Positions 42,034 to 53,815 of a DNA stretch of 64,000 nucleotides are shown one piece after another. The DNA is taken from NCBI GenBank assembly GCA_001599915.1, contig BCIG01000015.1:1-64000 (forward strand). The letters run 5' to 3'. The DNA is from Symbiotaphrina buchneri. Taxonomy: Eukaryota; Ascomycota; Symbiotaphrinales; Symbiotaphrinaceae. Each line of letters begins with the position of its first letter. Within the stretch, counting starts at the first letter, position 1. Both the position numbers and the translations under genes were made by a program. The notes under the pieces were generated by a model. That model saw only the letters and a list, made by a program, of their open reading frames with translations. It ran no database searches and was not told the origin of the DNA.

Positions 42034-43911
42034 TCAGGAAGGCCTCTTGGAGATATACACGGGACAAGTCTTGCACTTATAATGGAAGCCTTCTCGAATC
42101 GGCGCCTCCTTCTCGGGATACACCAGGCGGTATTCGAATCTGCGAAACAGCGTTGCGACCGTCTTCTTCAGCTCCATATAAGCCACCTTTAACTGGTCAG
42201 CTCGCTTTCTTTAGCATAGAACTTAAGAACATACGTTGCGGACAATGCATGCTCTAGGCCCAGAACTAAACCCCAGAAAGTACTTCTCCAGCTCGAACTT
42301 GGCATCACCCAACCAGCGCTCGGGACGGAACTCCAGCGCATCCTCGCCCCAGATACGCGGGTCGCGGTGGATACTGTACACGGGCACAGACACGACCGTG
42401 CCGCCTTCGAACCACTGCCCCGCGACGGTGGCGCCGCCGGGTCTCACCACCCTCGGCAGGCCCACGCTCGACGTGGTGCGCAGGCGGAGGACTTCATGGA
42501 TGACGGCATCAACATACGGTAGGTCCTTGCAGTCTTGAAACTCAGCAACAAAGTCGGCCGGCAGCGGCGCCGGGAACGCGGCGTCGAGCTCGTCTTGCAG
42601 TCTCTTGACCTTATCTGGGTGCCGGACCGTCATGTCGAGGAGGTGCGTGATGGTGTTGCCCGTCGAGTCGCTGCCGGCGATCAGCTGCGTGACGGCTTCG
42701 GCTTTGAGCTCAGGGTCCGGTAGCGGCCCGCCGGTGTTGGGGTCGATGGCGTTGAGGAGGTAGTATAGGATGTCTTTTCGGTCGGGGTCTTGCTTGCTGG
42801 CTTTGCGCTTGTCCACGGCGACGACACCCTTTTTTCCGAGGGCCCGGGCGGCTTTGAGGCCTTGCCGAAAGAAGTTGTCGAAGTAGAAGTACGGTGTCCA
42901 TACTGGGAGTGTAAGCTTTAGAAGGCAAGAGACGCAAAATATACGTACGTTTGATCCAGGGCATCTGGCCTACAGTAAAACACCATTCTCCGCGATCACG
43001 GAGTTTCCGAATACCGTCATCTGGGTCATATCCTTTTACGACAAAGCCGAAAGGATCTCCAAATGCCTGAAACGGTTAGCCCTATAGTTGGCATCCTCAT
43101 GCAGAATAACATACCAGGTCACCGATGATATCAAACGCCAAATAAGCCGCCCACTTCGCGGCATCTAACGCAGCCTCACCAGGCTTCTGGCGTTGTCTCA
43201 CCTCCGCATCCGTCGCACCCAGCGCCACATATTCACCCGCACGTCCCGTCTCGATGAGATTATCCATCTGGCGTGCAAAGTTCGTCAAATGGGTAGTGAT
43301 ATATGGTTCGAAACCCAGCATGGCCTTGGGGCTGAAGACGTGCGCGACGAATTTGCGTTTGCGGGTGTGCTTTGCCGGGTCACGGGTCGTGAAGATGCCG
43401 TCTTCGATGTTGTCGAACGCGTAGTAGAATTCGGATTTGCGGAACCCGTTTCCGTGGCCCATGACATCCTGTTGATGCCTGTCAGCTTGAGATGCGGAGT
43501 TGGGAAGGGCGACGTACCTTGACGGCCTCGGGGTTGTTGATGCTGATGTGGTCAGGCGAGACGCGGACGAAATCTCCATGTTTGTGATGCTGAGCGTCGA
43601 TCGACCAGGACCATCGGTGGATACTGTATCTCTATGAGCATAGTACTCGAAAAGAGCAACGCGACTCACCGAGCATGGAACAGCGGCCAGAAGAAGGAGA
43701 AACGAGCGGTAACTGGGCCCGGGAAGCGATTCAACTTCAGCGGATTGCGAAGGTAACAGGTCGCATAGTATACCTTTGCTAGAATTAGAGCGCACTCAAG
43801 ATGGGGAAGACGTCAAATCAAATGACTGACAATGATTGCGCAAACCACAACGACAGGGAGAATGCCATTGGGAATTGCAGTGGTGCCGATAAGACCACTC
43901 AACACCGCCAT
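42034..43911 (-). CDS. Cytochrome P450 (possibly CYP53/benzoate-hydroxylase-like) with altered heme loop
   Basis: Seven exons (43831-43911, 43670-43773, 43518-43623, 43115-43468, 42949-43066, 42235-42902, 42034-42186) give 527 residues. An N-terminal membrane anchor (LPVVVVCAII) is followed by a proline-rich hinge (NRFPGPVTARF). The I-helix motif is LIAGSDSTGNTITHL, the K-helix motif HEVLRLR, the PERF-type motif FRPERWL. The heme loop is FSSGPRACIVRN, with Cys473 and Val475 where nearly all P450s have Gly or Ala. Conserved stretches around GDFVRVSPDHISINNPEAVK and FDIIGDLAFGDPFGF resemble fungal benzoate-type monooxygenases. It should be an ER-membrane monooxygenase needing P450 reductase. 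Substrate uncertain. Six introns of 46-57 bases all preserve frame. Confidence 0.88.
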
Positions 43912-46264
43912 TGTACAACGAGATTATCCAGTATCTCATAGAATCTTGAAGTACCAAACAGGGGATTGACAACAGATTGACATAAAGACAGGGGTTTGGC
44001 GGGGTCCGGGGTTCCCTGGCTGTTATCAGTTCCTTATCGGCTTGTAAAAGCATATTTCTGGGGTTGGTCGCCGAGGGATCTCGGTGCCGAGCTTTTCGTC
44101 TCAGCCATACAATCCGAGCTTGTCTGTGTCTTGGAGTACGGTTGATGAGAAGCTTATCATCAACCCCTCCTATCAGCAAGGGCCTATTGTAAATTAAGAG
44201 CCTCCTCATTTGGCAGTGCGATGATGGGTAATCACTGTGTCTATCATCTCGTGACAAGACGAGAGTTAACCGCAGCGCCGCCTGGCTCGTAAGTCCCTGA
44301 TCGATAAATGCTCTGGCAGTCCAGTTGGTTGTCTGCAGTCACGAATATGCAAACGGACCCAGCGTAGTATAAGTACGATGCCCACTTTTCTACCATATCA
44401 TCTGATATTATGCTCAAGAAAAGGCATATATGTTGATGGCAAGGAAGCCGATCGAGCGTCATCTCATCTTGCCATTTCGTCCATTGAACACTAAGCTCGA
44501 GTCCCGCAGCAAAATATCTATCCCCTGAATCCTCAACGCCGACGACAAAAAGTTCAAATCACCGGGGAGATCACCAAGTGATCCTATGAAAATCCTACGC
44601 GCTTTCCGGAATAAAACTCTCGTCCCTGCTAGGAGGTCGGCGCTCTACATGTGATTTGTGTCCATTTCTGAACAGCTCAACTTCTTAGTTACACTCTACG
44701 AGAACATATTCCTCTGCAGTTACACTTCGCCATATGCCATGCGGCGTTGTTGCAAAAAAGGCCTTAAGTGTAATATATATACGTCTCTGAAGGGTTATGG
44801 CTCATGTTTCGGCCCATATAATAAACATTTCATCTAGCCAAGGAGGTTGACCCCTCGGCCGACTGATGTATTTATCCCCGAGGCAGCTTACATACAAATC
44901 TACACCTTCCAATACTAGACCACTATGCTCAACAGTCGGAAAAGAATTTGACAATGCACGATTTGCATGTGGGCCAGCCCGATCCAGAAGAAGGTACATT
45001 TGATAGTTGGCCGATCAAGGCCACCACTTGTCGAGCTTAATAACGGAGATCGGATTGCGGGGACAGATGGGTCACCCATCCCGATCGGTATAGGCCCACT
45101 TCCCAGGGCAGTCTGATCAGATTAGATAAGCGAGGTAAAAATCCGCTTCAATAGGGGTAAGCCCGGTAAGCCCACGCTCTTGACCTTCGAGCATCACAGA
45201 TTGGCATACTCCGCGGGATGGACCAACTATGCACCCTGTCTCATTGGCTTCTTTGCCGCTGAGAGTTCGGCTGTTGCTCCAGTGGACAATCGCTCGTGAA
45301 ATTGTCGAGAATTGAAACAGATAGGACGTCTCAAGGAGCTGCGAATCACCCAAGATATTTGAAAGTATCTCCCGACCTTAGGTCCTCACAGCTCTCGTAC
45401 AATCAATAATTGATCCCGTAATACTGTTCTGTGCACCGGGGGAATCTCCGGGTGTATCATCACAACTGCTCTAAAGCCTCAAATCTGCCAAATAGGAAGT
45501 ATTCTGTTACATCCGGCAAATGATACCCAAGGCGGTGGAGTACTACCGGTCGAGCCGTGTAATTCAGTGCCTGACGTAGCGCGTAGGAGCAATTTTGCAG
45601 GGCACCATCGGTCACACCGGTCAGCACCAAGAGCACAGTGTAAAATTGCAAAAGAGGGGTTCTGACAAGATTCAGGGGCTTTGGTTGGTTCCCTCAAAAC
45701 TGCCACGGCCACCGGCTTCTCCCTAGCGGAGTTTAGCGTCAGGAACTGATTGTTTTTTGGCGCCGTCCAGAAGCAACTAAACGCGACCAAAACAGGGACT
45801 CTTCTGGCCCCCAACCAATCAGAGCCCTTGTTGGTCCAATAATCTCCGCAGAACTGTCACTTTAGGCCGCTGTAAGAATCGCGTGCAACCAACCAGAACT
45901 TTCAGGCTACCGAACTAAGATCGACCCCTATTCTCTCATCTCAATTTCCACACGCCGTTACTACTGTTACTGGTGCCGCCCGCCCTGCTGCAGCCTACCG
46001 GTGACCCGCCCACCCCTGGTGAGTGCCCCCGTTCTTCTGTCTCTCTTTCCTTTTCTCTTTTTCTCCGTCATCTTGCTTCCTATCGCACATCCTTCCCGTT
46101 CCCCACGATCAGGGCACTGTCTCTCTCCACAATTTGCAACATTTTGTTGCGTCCACTCATTTGAGAAAATCCATACCCGACTCGACGCCAAGTGCGTCCC
46201 TACGCTCATTGTCCACACTCTTTTTTCGGCTTTCAAGCCAGTATAACGATCATTATTCAGCAAC
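43912..46264. other. Long intergenic region (2.35 kb), no supported gene
   Basis: Promoter space for the divergent P450 and chitinase genes. Frames at 43796-44257, 45117-45353 and 45479-45814 have no features; one signal-like frame at 45460-45651 starts only at TTG. CT-rich sequence just before the chitinase ATG (45990-46250) is typical of strongly expressed fungal genes. Confidence 0.4.
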
Positions 46265-49200
46265 ATGTTCTCTTCGACATTGACGATCTTTTTCGCAGCT
46301 TTTGCCCTGGTCTTTCCGACCGTGACGGCGCTTTTCGATCCATTGGCGGATGACAATCTGGTTGTCTACTGGGTATGAGAAAGTCAAAGATGTTGCCAGA
46401 ATATAGCTGATCATCGTCGCATGTTTAGGGCCAAGGATCAAACCAACAACCGCTTTCCACCTTTTGCGCCGACCCCAACATTGATGTCATCCCCATTGGG
46501 TTCATAGACGGCTTTCCCAACTCCACAGACGGTTACTATCCGGACAGCAACTTCGCAAATGCCTGTGGTGGGCCTTATGCGACGAACCCGGATGGTACGA
46601 CCTCGGGATTCCTCGCATCATGCCCGACCATCGCAGCGGACATTTTGACATGCCAGGCTAATGGGAAGAAAATCTTGTTGAGCATCGGTGGTGGATATCC
46701 TACAACATACCAGCTGACAGATGATGAGGCGGGTGTCGACTTTGCCGACTTTTTGTGGCAAGCTTTTGGACCCGTGGATTCGACGTACACTGGGCCAAGA
46801 CCCTTTGGTTCCAGTGTGGTGGACGGGTTTGACCTTGACGTTGAATACAATGGAAACACCGGTGCGTTTGGAGCACGCCTGTTCTTGAATTATGTTTACT
46901 AACGAACAAAAAGGCTACAAGGCTATGATCCAGCGCCTCCGTGAACTGTACGCCACCGCGCCCAGCAAGCAATATTACATCTCTGGAGCTCCTCAATGTG
47001 AGGTTCCCGACGCGCAGCTTGGTGACGCTGTCAGCAACTCAGCGGCAGGCGAGGGCTTTGACTTCCTCTGGGTTCAATTCTACAACACTGCTTCATGTTC
47101 AGCCCGTGCCTTCTTCGACGGCTCCGGTACCTTTTCCTACCCCGCGTGGGTCGATGCAATTACCAGCAGCGCCAACCCTTTGACCAAAGTCTACATTGGT
47201 CTCCCGGCCGCCAGCGTTGGTGCTGCCAATGACCCGAGCTACTATCTGAGCCCGGACGAGGTCGCCGCTATCACGAGCTATGCACGTACCAACTACCCTC
47301 TCACTTTCGGTGGTGTGATGCTGTGGGAAGCTACCGCTAGCTACAACAACCCGATCAACTGCAAGCCGTACGCGGACATTGTCAAGTCGATCCTTGAAGG
47401 CTCCGATCCTGTTGTTACCGCCACCACCACTTGCCCGGTACCGTCCAGCACTGCTGCGCCGAGCAGCATCTCGTCCTCGAAGAGCTCCAGCATTGTGATT
47501 ACCAGCTCGAGCAGGATCTCGTCTACTGTCAGCACGGTCGCATCTCCTACCTCGACCGCCAAATCCAGCAGTGCTGCCATCAGCTCCACAAAGCTCTCTT
47601 CCAGTATCAGCGCTGTCAGCAGTGTTGCACCGCCGAGCTCTATCAAGTCCAGCGCTGCTTTGTCAAGCTCGAGCAAGGCTTCTTCAAGTCTGAGCAGCTC
47701 TACGTCGATCCCTCTCTCCACAGCCGGAGTTTCCAGCGGCGTTTCCCCAAGCTCAAGCAAGGCCTCAAGTGGCGTCGCGTCCAGCACCGGTGGCATCACT
47801 GGTGTGAAGATCCCAGCAAGCTCCAGCAGTGTCTCTGTTCCTCTATCAACTGCTGCCTCCAGCGCGGCGTCTTCAAGTGGAGCTGTCTCAAGCTCCAGCA
47901 TTGACCCCGGCACCAAACTCCCGGCTAGCAGCAGTGTGCCCATCCCGCTGTCCACGGCCGGATCTTCCAGCTCGAGCGTCGCTTCAAGCATCTCCTCTCT
48001 GGCCTCTTCAAGCATAGCAAGCGCATCTACGAAGCTGTCAAGCTCTGGTGTCGTGTCAGCTATCTCGTCTCAAGGCTCGAGCAAGTCTAGCTCTTCATTG
48101 GGGTCTTCAAGCTCCAGCGCGGCCTCTAGCTCCACAAATTTCAAATCCAGCAGCAGCGCTGCCGCGTCTAGCTCTTCCGCGCCCCGCTCCTCCGCGGCCG
48201 TCTCGACACCAATCACCTTCCCCAGCAGCTCCAGCTTCTCGACGCTGCCGCGGTACAGCAACACCCCTTCGCGGCATCTTCCACTGCCGCAGCCTCGAGC
48301 TCCAGCGCCAGCTCCAGCTCTAGCTTATCCGTTGAGCCAACGCAGACGAGCAGCTACTACGACCCAGGCACCAGCAGCAGCACGGCCACAAGCACCGCAG
48401 CTAGCACCAGTGCCAGCGTCGTTTCATCCTTGGTGTCCGTCACTACGCTGCCTGGCGGGAGTATCTCTTCCACTGAAAGTGTGGTTTCGGCGACGAGCCT
48501 GCCTGGACATGAGGTCAGCGTCTCGACGGAGCTGCCTACGTCCATTACTAATTTCCCTGGTCATGAGGTTACCTCTACTCCAGAGCCTGGGTCTGGCTCC
48601 GGCTCTGGGTCTGGCTCCGGCTCTGGGTCTGGGTCTATTGTCTACACAACCGTGATTACCAGTAAGTTCCCGATCCACACTACCTCAACCTCAAAGCTAA
48701 TCCATTCCCAGCTTCCTACGTAGACATCTGCCCCACGGGATTCACCACGAAGACAATCACGCTCACCACGACCTACTGTCCCGAAACAGCCGTAGCCTCC
48801 GCCACCGTGGAAGCCACCGCCACCGCCGCAGCCACGACCCCAGCTCCCGTCACCATCGAAATGACAACCACAGTGACGGTCTGCACCGCTTGTGCCGCTA
48901 CTCCCACAACAGTCACCCTGACTGTCCCCTGCGAATCCGTCCTCTCCGTCATCGCCAGTCCTACATCCGCTCCTGCCGCGCCTGCCACCGAGACTGAGAC
49001 TGAGACTGAGACGGTCTCAGGGGTGCCGACTCCTGCGGCGTCAGCACCTGCGATCTCCACGCCAGAAGCTGTCGTCTCCACATCTTCGGCCGTAGTCGCC
49101 ACTTCAGCGGTAGAGACCTCCTTGGAGGAGCTAACGACAACGACGACCGTCACATCAATGGCTTCCGAAACAGTCTACGTCACCGTGCAAGTCTCCTACG

Positions 49201-49670
49201 CGCACCCGGAGAAATACGCCACCAGCACGACCCTTACTGCCGAGACAACATCATCCTCAACCTCCGCCCTTGCCAGCACCAGCAGCATCAGCATCAGCAA
49301 CATCCCCAGCGCCAGCACTCTCCCAGCAGCAGCAAGCAGCACGACCCTCTTAACCTCGGCGGTCAAGAGCCCCGGTCCCGTGGTGATCATGTCCACCGTG
49401 CTCGTCGTGCCCGTATGCGAGACCTGCGTCGGTAGCTCCGCTACTGCTTCTTCTCCCGCAAGTTCGAGCGTAACAACCGTCGCGCCACCGGCTGTGGTTG
49501 CCACGGGAAGCGTGATCGTGGCTGAGAAGGCCAGCTCCACGGTGGCGGCGCCGGTGGCGGCGAGTGCTACGGGAAGTGTGCCGGCGCAGGGTGCAGGTGT
49601 GAGGATGGGTGCGAGGGGATGGACTGGAGCGGTGTGCGCGGTGATGGTGGTTGCTGTGGGGCTGTGGTAG
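46265..49670 (+). CDS. GH18 class III chitinase with long Ser-rich stalk and GPI-type tail
   Basis: A signal peptide (FSSTLTIFFAAFALVFPTVTA) leads into a GH18 barrel: NLVVYWGQGSNQ, NGKKILLSIGGGYPTTY, and the catalytic DGFDLDVE at 168-175 with Glu175 as acid. The barrel ends with FGGVMLWEATASYNN. A Ser/Ala-rich stalk of several hundred residues, a Gly-Ser repeat, a second Thr-rich domain with YVDICPTGFTTKTITL, and a hydrophobic C-terminus (WTGAVCAVMVVAVGLW) follow, as in wall-anchored class III chitinases. Introns are 46373-46428, 46862-46913 and 48662-48711. In the stalk the frame changes near 48253; a 47-base intron 48253-48299 would restore it (1066 residues), otherwise one base is missing. 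Role: chitin cleavage in wall remodelling at the cell surface. Confidence 0.88.
48590..48639. repeat. Gly-Ser coding microsatellite
   Basis: Hexanucleotide-like units of GGGTCT/GGCTCC alternate and encode a run of about eight Gly-Ser pairs in the chitinase stalk. This is a slippage-prone linker. Confidence 0.8.
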
Positions 49671-50605
49671 GGGATGTGGACCTCGAGAAGTGGGCGAGGA
49701 GACATTTTTTCGTTCGGAATGTATATAAACCTTTTTTATATTTGGGGTTAATTGAAGTGAGAGAGATGTTGTACAGCTCGAAAAAGTGTTCTGATGCTTG
49801 GAACATCTGTTTCCATTCCACGATGAAGTTTGAGAAAGACTTTTTTTCTGTTATCATGACATACCAAAACACAGATCTGGCTCAGCTGTGTTGAATCATC
49901 TCGCTTTCCAAGCGGGATCGCTGTCGACTTCCATTTGGGACTCTACGCAAGTGCGCCGGCTCATGAACGAAAGTCCGACTTGACTTGGCACCCGCTACAG
50001 CTCCACTCGCCCCTGATCGTGTCCCAGCCAGCCATCGGCCATGCAAGCGGCACTCCCACCTCAGCGCTGATAACCGTATTTCAAAATCTGCTTGGCCTAC
50101 GCCAAACAACGCCACATGACTCCGCTCTGGCGCTCCTTCATCACTCCCTAGTTGGTGGCCAGGGTGGGTAGTATTCTGCTCCGTCTTACGTGAGATGATG
50201 CCACCTACGCTACGTATCTTATCCAACCCTACCTTACCTTAACCTGCGATACCCCTTCCACGGACACCCGTATCGTCGGACAGCTCGTATGGTCGCAACT
50301 TTATCTTATGCTTGTCCCTGCTAGCGTCTCGCAAAGATGCCCAGGTGTCGCAGCTAGCCCGAGCTTTGAATGATATGATAATATCAACAGGCGCGGATAC
50401 GATGCAGGATGCAGGAAGGGTGCAGCACCGCAGACCGGGTGTGTGTCGATTACGAGAGCAGTGGATTGGGTTTGCCAGAATGAGCTGAGATTTTTAGCAG
50501 CTTGACTGCCACAAGCCGGGGCTGGGCAAGAAGTGTGTAGTGTTCATTGGCCGGTTCAATGATGGGATGGTGGTGCTGCAGGAGTTGGTATCTTGGGCAC
50601 TTCCC

Positions 50606-50645
<40 letters not shown>

Positions 50646-50740
50646 GCGTGTGTGTATATGTTACAAGTCCACAGACCTTCCATTTCCCCTGGGTTTGTTT
50701 ATCCCTCTTCCCCTTCTCAACCCCGCTCCACACCTCCCCC
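49671..50740. other. Intergenic with TA repeat
   Basis: About 1.07 kb without a supported gene. It contains the TA microsatellite at 50611-50646. A pyrimidine-rich tract lies from about 50680 up to the hydrolase ATG and is typical of fungal 5' leaders. Confidence 0.4.
50611..50646. repeat. TA dinucleotide microsatellite
   Basis: Thirteen uninterrupted TA units followed by GTATATATG lie about 100 bases upstream of the hydrolase start. The array could double as a TATA element, and its length is probably variable between strains. Confidence 0.9.
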
Positions 50741-51861
50741 ATGCCTCCCCAGAAGACTGGACATTTCATCACCTCCCACGATGGAACCCGGCTCTGGGTC
50801 GAGGCCGCCGGCGACCCCTCCAAGCCCGCCGTCATGTTCCTGCACGGCCTAGCAGGCTCCGGTCTGCACTTCTCGAAGCAATTCTCTGACCCTGAGCTTC
50901 TCGCCAACTTGTATCTCGTCAGTCTACCCCTGTGTGTCTGATGTGCCATATGGTCCCGACCACTGGCGCTGGCTGGCACCCGCTGACATGTGCACGGGCT
51001 AGATACGCTATGATATCCGAGGTCAGGGCCAGTCTGATCAGCCGCTTGAGGCGGAGGCGTACGAGTCGGGGAGACAGGCAGAGGATTTCAAGGCTGTCTG
51101 TGAGGAGTTCGGCGTGGAGAAGGCATTTTTGGTCAGCTGGTAAGTGGGACATGTACAATGCTCCCTGAAACTCAACCCAAACTGATATCCCCACGTAAAA
51201 GGAGCTACGGCGGTACGCCCCTCCGCACCGTTGCCCTACTCTTACACAAAGCTCACCCATATAGGCCTCATCGCGGCAGACGTCTGCGCCGCCTACGGTC
51301 CCGACAGCATCCTAGGCAACATTCTCATGGCCGGAATCCCGTACCGGTCCATGCATCCCGAGATCGGGCACCCGTTCGTCCTCAGCCTCGTGCCCGGCCT
51401 GCTCAGCAACGATCTGACCGAGTTTCTCGAAGCGAGCAAGAGCTTTCTGGCGGGTTGTTTTGCGGAGGGGTATGAAATGCCCGCCGAGGAAAAGTGGATG
51501 TGGGCTGGGAGTTTGTTTATGCAGGTATGGGACTGACTAACTGTCTAGACGGAAAGGTTATTGAGGAGATGGAGAGGCTGATAGATGACAGCATCCTGAT
51601 GTGCGGCAGCTGCTGTTAGATAGAAAGCAGGATGAGACAGAGCTACTCAAGGCGAAAGGAACGATGCCGTATCTGGTGATACAGGGCGCAGAAGATAGAC
51701 ATATCGTGGCGGATAAGCAGGAGCGGTTTGTCAAGTCGCATTTTGACTTGGTGGAATACCATAGGCTGGAAGGGGTGGGCCATTCTCCATTCTATGAGAA
51801 ACCGGAAGTGGTGAATAAGTTGATCTTGGATTTTGTGAAGAGGGTTATGGCGGAGAAATAG
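50741..51861 (+). CDS. Alpha/beta hydrolase
   Basis: Five exons (50741-50917, 51003-51139, 51202-51212, 51265-51524, 51592-51861) encode 284 residues. The oxyanion HG motif is FLHGLAGSG. The nucleophile elbow is S104-W-S106-Y-G108, with Ser106 as the nucleophile. The acid lies in the GAEDRHIV region and the catalytic His in EGVGHSPF near the end, so the triad looks complete. The third exon is only 11 bases and writes the serine and its two following residues. Introns are 85, 62, 52 and 67 bases. The fold covers esterases, lactonases and related enzymes. No signal peptide is present, so it is probably cytosolic. Substrate unknown. Confidence 0.88.
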
Positions 51862-51888
51862 GCAACATTGATAATCAATATATACTGT

Positions 51889-53550
51889 TTATGCCTTCAG
51901 AGCTTCATCTAGTTTCTCCATCATATTTAACACCTTTTCCTCCTCCAATCTTCGCCCAACGACCTGCACACCAAACCATCCGCCGTGCATCTTCTCAGGA
52001 TCATACATGTCCCACCACTGCCGGTTGAAATCATCCTTCGGTTTGTCCTTTTCATCCTTCTTGTCAATATGTTTATCACACTGCAGCACTGGTACGATGC
52101 CAGCACTGTATTGCAATAAAGGAATCATAAAGCTCGTACTCTCCCACGGGCTGATCTCCGGGACATCGAGAGGCATTGCGGTCGACGGTAACCCCGCGCA
52201 CAACAATCCGTCCATCATACCTCCTTCAAATCTCCTACTTGTGGCTTTCCACCAATCACTGAAGTCCTTGAGATATACGTCCCGCTCGGCAGTCAGATCC
52301 CACAATTGCAGAGCAGAAAGCTCTTCATCGGGATTATATGCGAGCTTTTCAACGACTGGTATCCACGGTTCCCCGGAGAGATCCAGTGCTCGCTTCATCT
52401 CTTTCCCTCCGTCCGCTCCGTACATTCTGTTGGCCAGCTCATGGGCGCGGGCTATATCAAATCCTTCTACCTCCAAGACATGGTGTCCTTGCGCCCTCAA
52501 CTTGTCCATGACAAGCTTCATCGCGCGCTTCACCGGTGGGTGATACGTCGTACGACCGTCATCAAGGATGATCCCAAACGCGTATTTTTGCTTCACCGGG
52601 ATATCTCTCCACGGGATCGGCAGTACTTGAGGATCATCAAGCCAAGTCTCCTGCTTCACAACCGCTTCCATGAAGAGTCTCACGTCGGCCACACTTCTAG
52701 TCAAAGGGCCAGCACTGCTCCGAATAGCCTCCTGTCCAAACATGCTGTTCTCCGCGCCTTCATAAGGTACGCGTCCATGACTGGGTCGCATGGCGTAGAG
52801 CCCGCACCAAGACGCTGGATCACGAATCGAGCCACCTATATCTGTTCCAACGCCGAGCGGACTCCCTCCAGCAAGTACCAGCGCCCCTTCTCCGCCGGAG
52901 GAGCCGCAAAGTGTCAAGTCACGATTGGCAGGGTGAACGGTCTCGCCAAACAGGTTGTTGAGGGCGTTGAACATCATGAGTGCCATGGACACATTGGTAC
53001 GACAGTACAATACCGCCCCGGCGTCAAGCAGCGCTTGCGCAAGGACAGAATTTTGCTTCGGGATCCGGTCCACGTAGCCGACATAGCCCATTGAGCAAGG
53101 CACGCCGGCGACATTGAACTGGTCCTTGAGAGATATGGGCAGGCCATGCAATGGACCAATGGTCTTGCCCGTCTTTGCAAAGTACGCATCGAGTTCCTTG
53201 GCGCGGGCAATGGCCTCGGCGAAGAAGACTTCTGTCAAACAGTTTGTAAGTTGATGGACGACGGTTGCGCGATGGCAAAAGGCCCGCGTGACTTCCTCTG
53301 CTGTCCAGGCGCTCGAGGTGATATGCTCTACGATCTGGTGCGCGAGAGTGTCGGTGATCAGAGTTTCGCGGGGGGTTAAGAAGTGGGGGATGAGTGGGAG
53401 GATGTTCTTGACGGAGGCGTCCGGTAGCTGGCCAGCGGGGATAATCCATTCGCTGGGGAAGAGAGCATCCCGTCTGGCGACGTGTTTGGCGGCGACTTCC
53501 TTCCAGTGAGGCATGTTCTTCCTTTCAGGAACCTCTGTGGCGGGAGACAT
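51889..53550 (-). CDS. Amidase (acetamidase-like, amidase signature family)
   Basis: A single exon of 553 residues. The amidase-signature catalytic triad is visible: Lys near 142 in GLPISLKDQF, the cis-Ser in LCGSSGGEGAL near 218, and the nucleophile Ser in GTDIGGSIRDPAS near 241. Length matches fungal acetamidases (about 545-550). The reaction is hydrolysis of a small amide to acid plus ammonia, allowing its use as a nitrogen or carbon source in the cytosol. A charged insert late in the protein (KHIDKKDEKDKPKDD) is unusual but lies at a surface loop. It is convergent with the hydrolase gene, 27 bases between stops. The exact substrate (acetamide, formamide, aromatic amide) is not evident. 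Confidence 0.92.
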   Translation of the reverse strand: MSPATEVPERKNMPHWKEVAAKHVARRDALFPSEWIIPAGQLPDASVKNILPLIPHFLTPRETLITDTLAHQIVEHITSSAWTAEEVTRAFCHRATVVHQLTNCLTEVFFAEAIARAKELDAYFAKTGKTIGPLHGLPISLKDQFNVAGVPCSMGYVGYVDRIPKQNSVLAQALLDAGAVLYCRTNVSMALMMFNALNNLFGETVHPANRDLTLCGSSGGEGALVLAGGSPLGVGTDIGGSIRDPASWCGLYAMRPSHGRVPYEGAENSMFGQEAIRSSAGPLTRSVADVRLFMEAVVKQETWLDDPQVLPIPWRDIPVKQKYAFGIILDDGRTTYHPPVKRAMKLVMDKLRAQGHHVLEVEGFDIARAHELANRMYGADGGKEMKRALDLSGEPWIPVVEKLAYNPDEELSALQLWDLTAERDVYLKDFSDWWKATSRRFEGGMMDGLLCAGLPSTAMPLDVPEISPWESTSFMIPLLQYSAGIVPVLQCDKHIDKKDEKDKPKDDFNRQWWDMYDPEKMHGGWFGVQVVGRRLEEEKVLNMMEKLDEALKA

Positions 53551-53815
53551 GACGAGGTGGTAAAGTGATGGTATGGAAACTGCAACGGGGTAGTGGGGTG
53601 CTTATCGGCTGATAAGAACTGGGGGCAACGAAGGAGCTTCTGTTACTCAACGGCGAACGGCATGAAAAGGGTAACAGTCATTCCTAAGGGGCAAAACGGC
53701 AAAACATCGCTCGCGATTGAAGAGCTACTGCCTAGTACTGAAAAATTCCGTTGAGCTTGAGGTACCATCCATATAGGTAGTTTCGATTATCTCTACACGA
53801 GCCTAAACATTAAAT

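Noticed and set aside
45460-45651. Minus frame with a signal-like start
   Set aside because: It begins only at a TTG codon, which is not a normal fungal start, and there is no homology.
47341-48015. Long minus-strand frame opposite the chitinase
   Set aside because: It mirrors the Ser/Ala-rich coding repeat of the plus strand and has no independent features.
48773-49153. Minus-strand Val/Ala-rich frame
   Set aside because: Shadow of the Thr-rich C-terminal domain of the chitinase.
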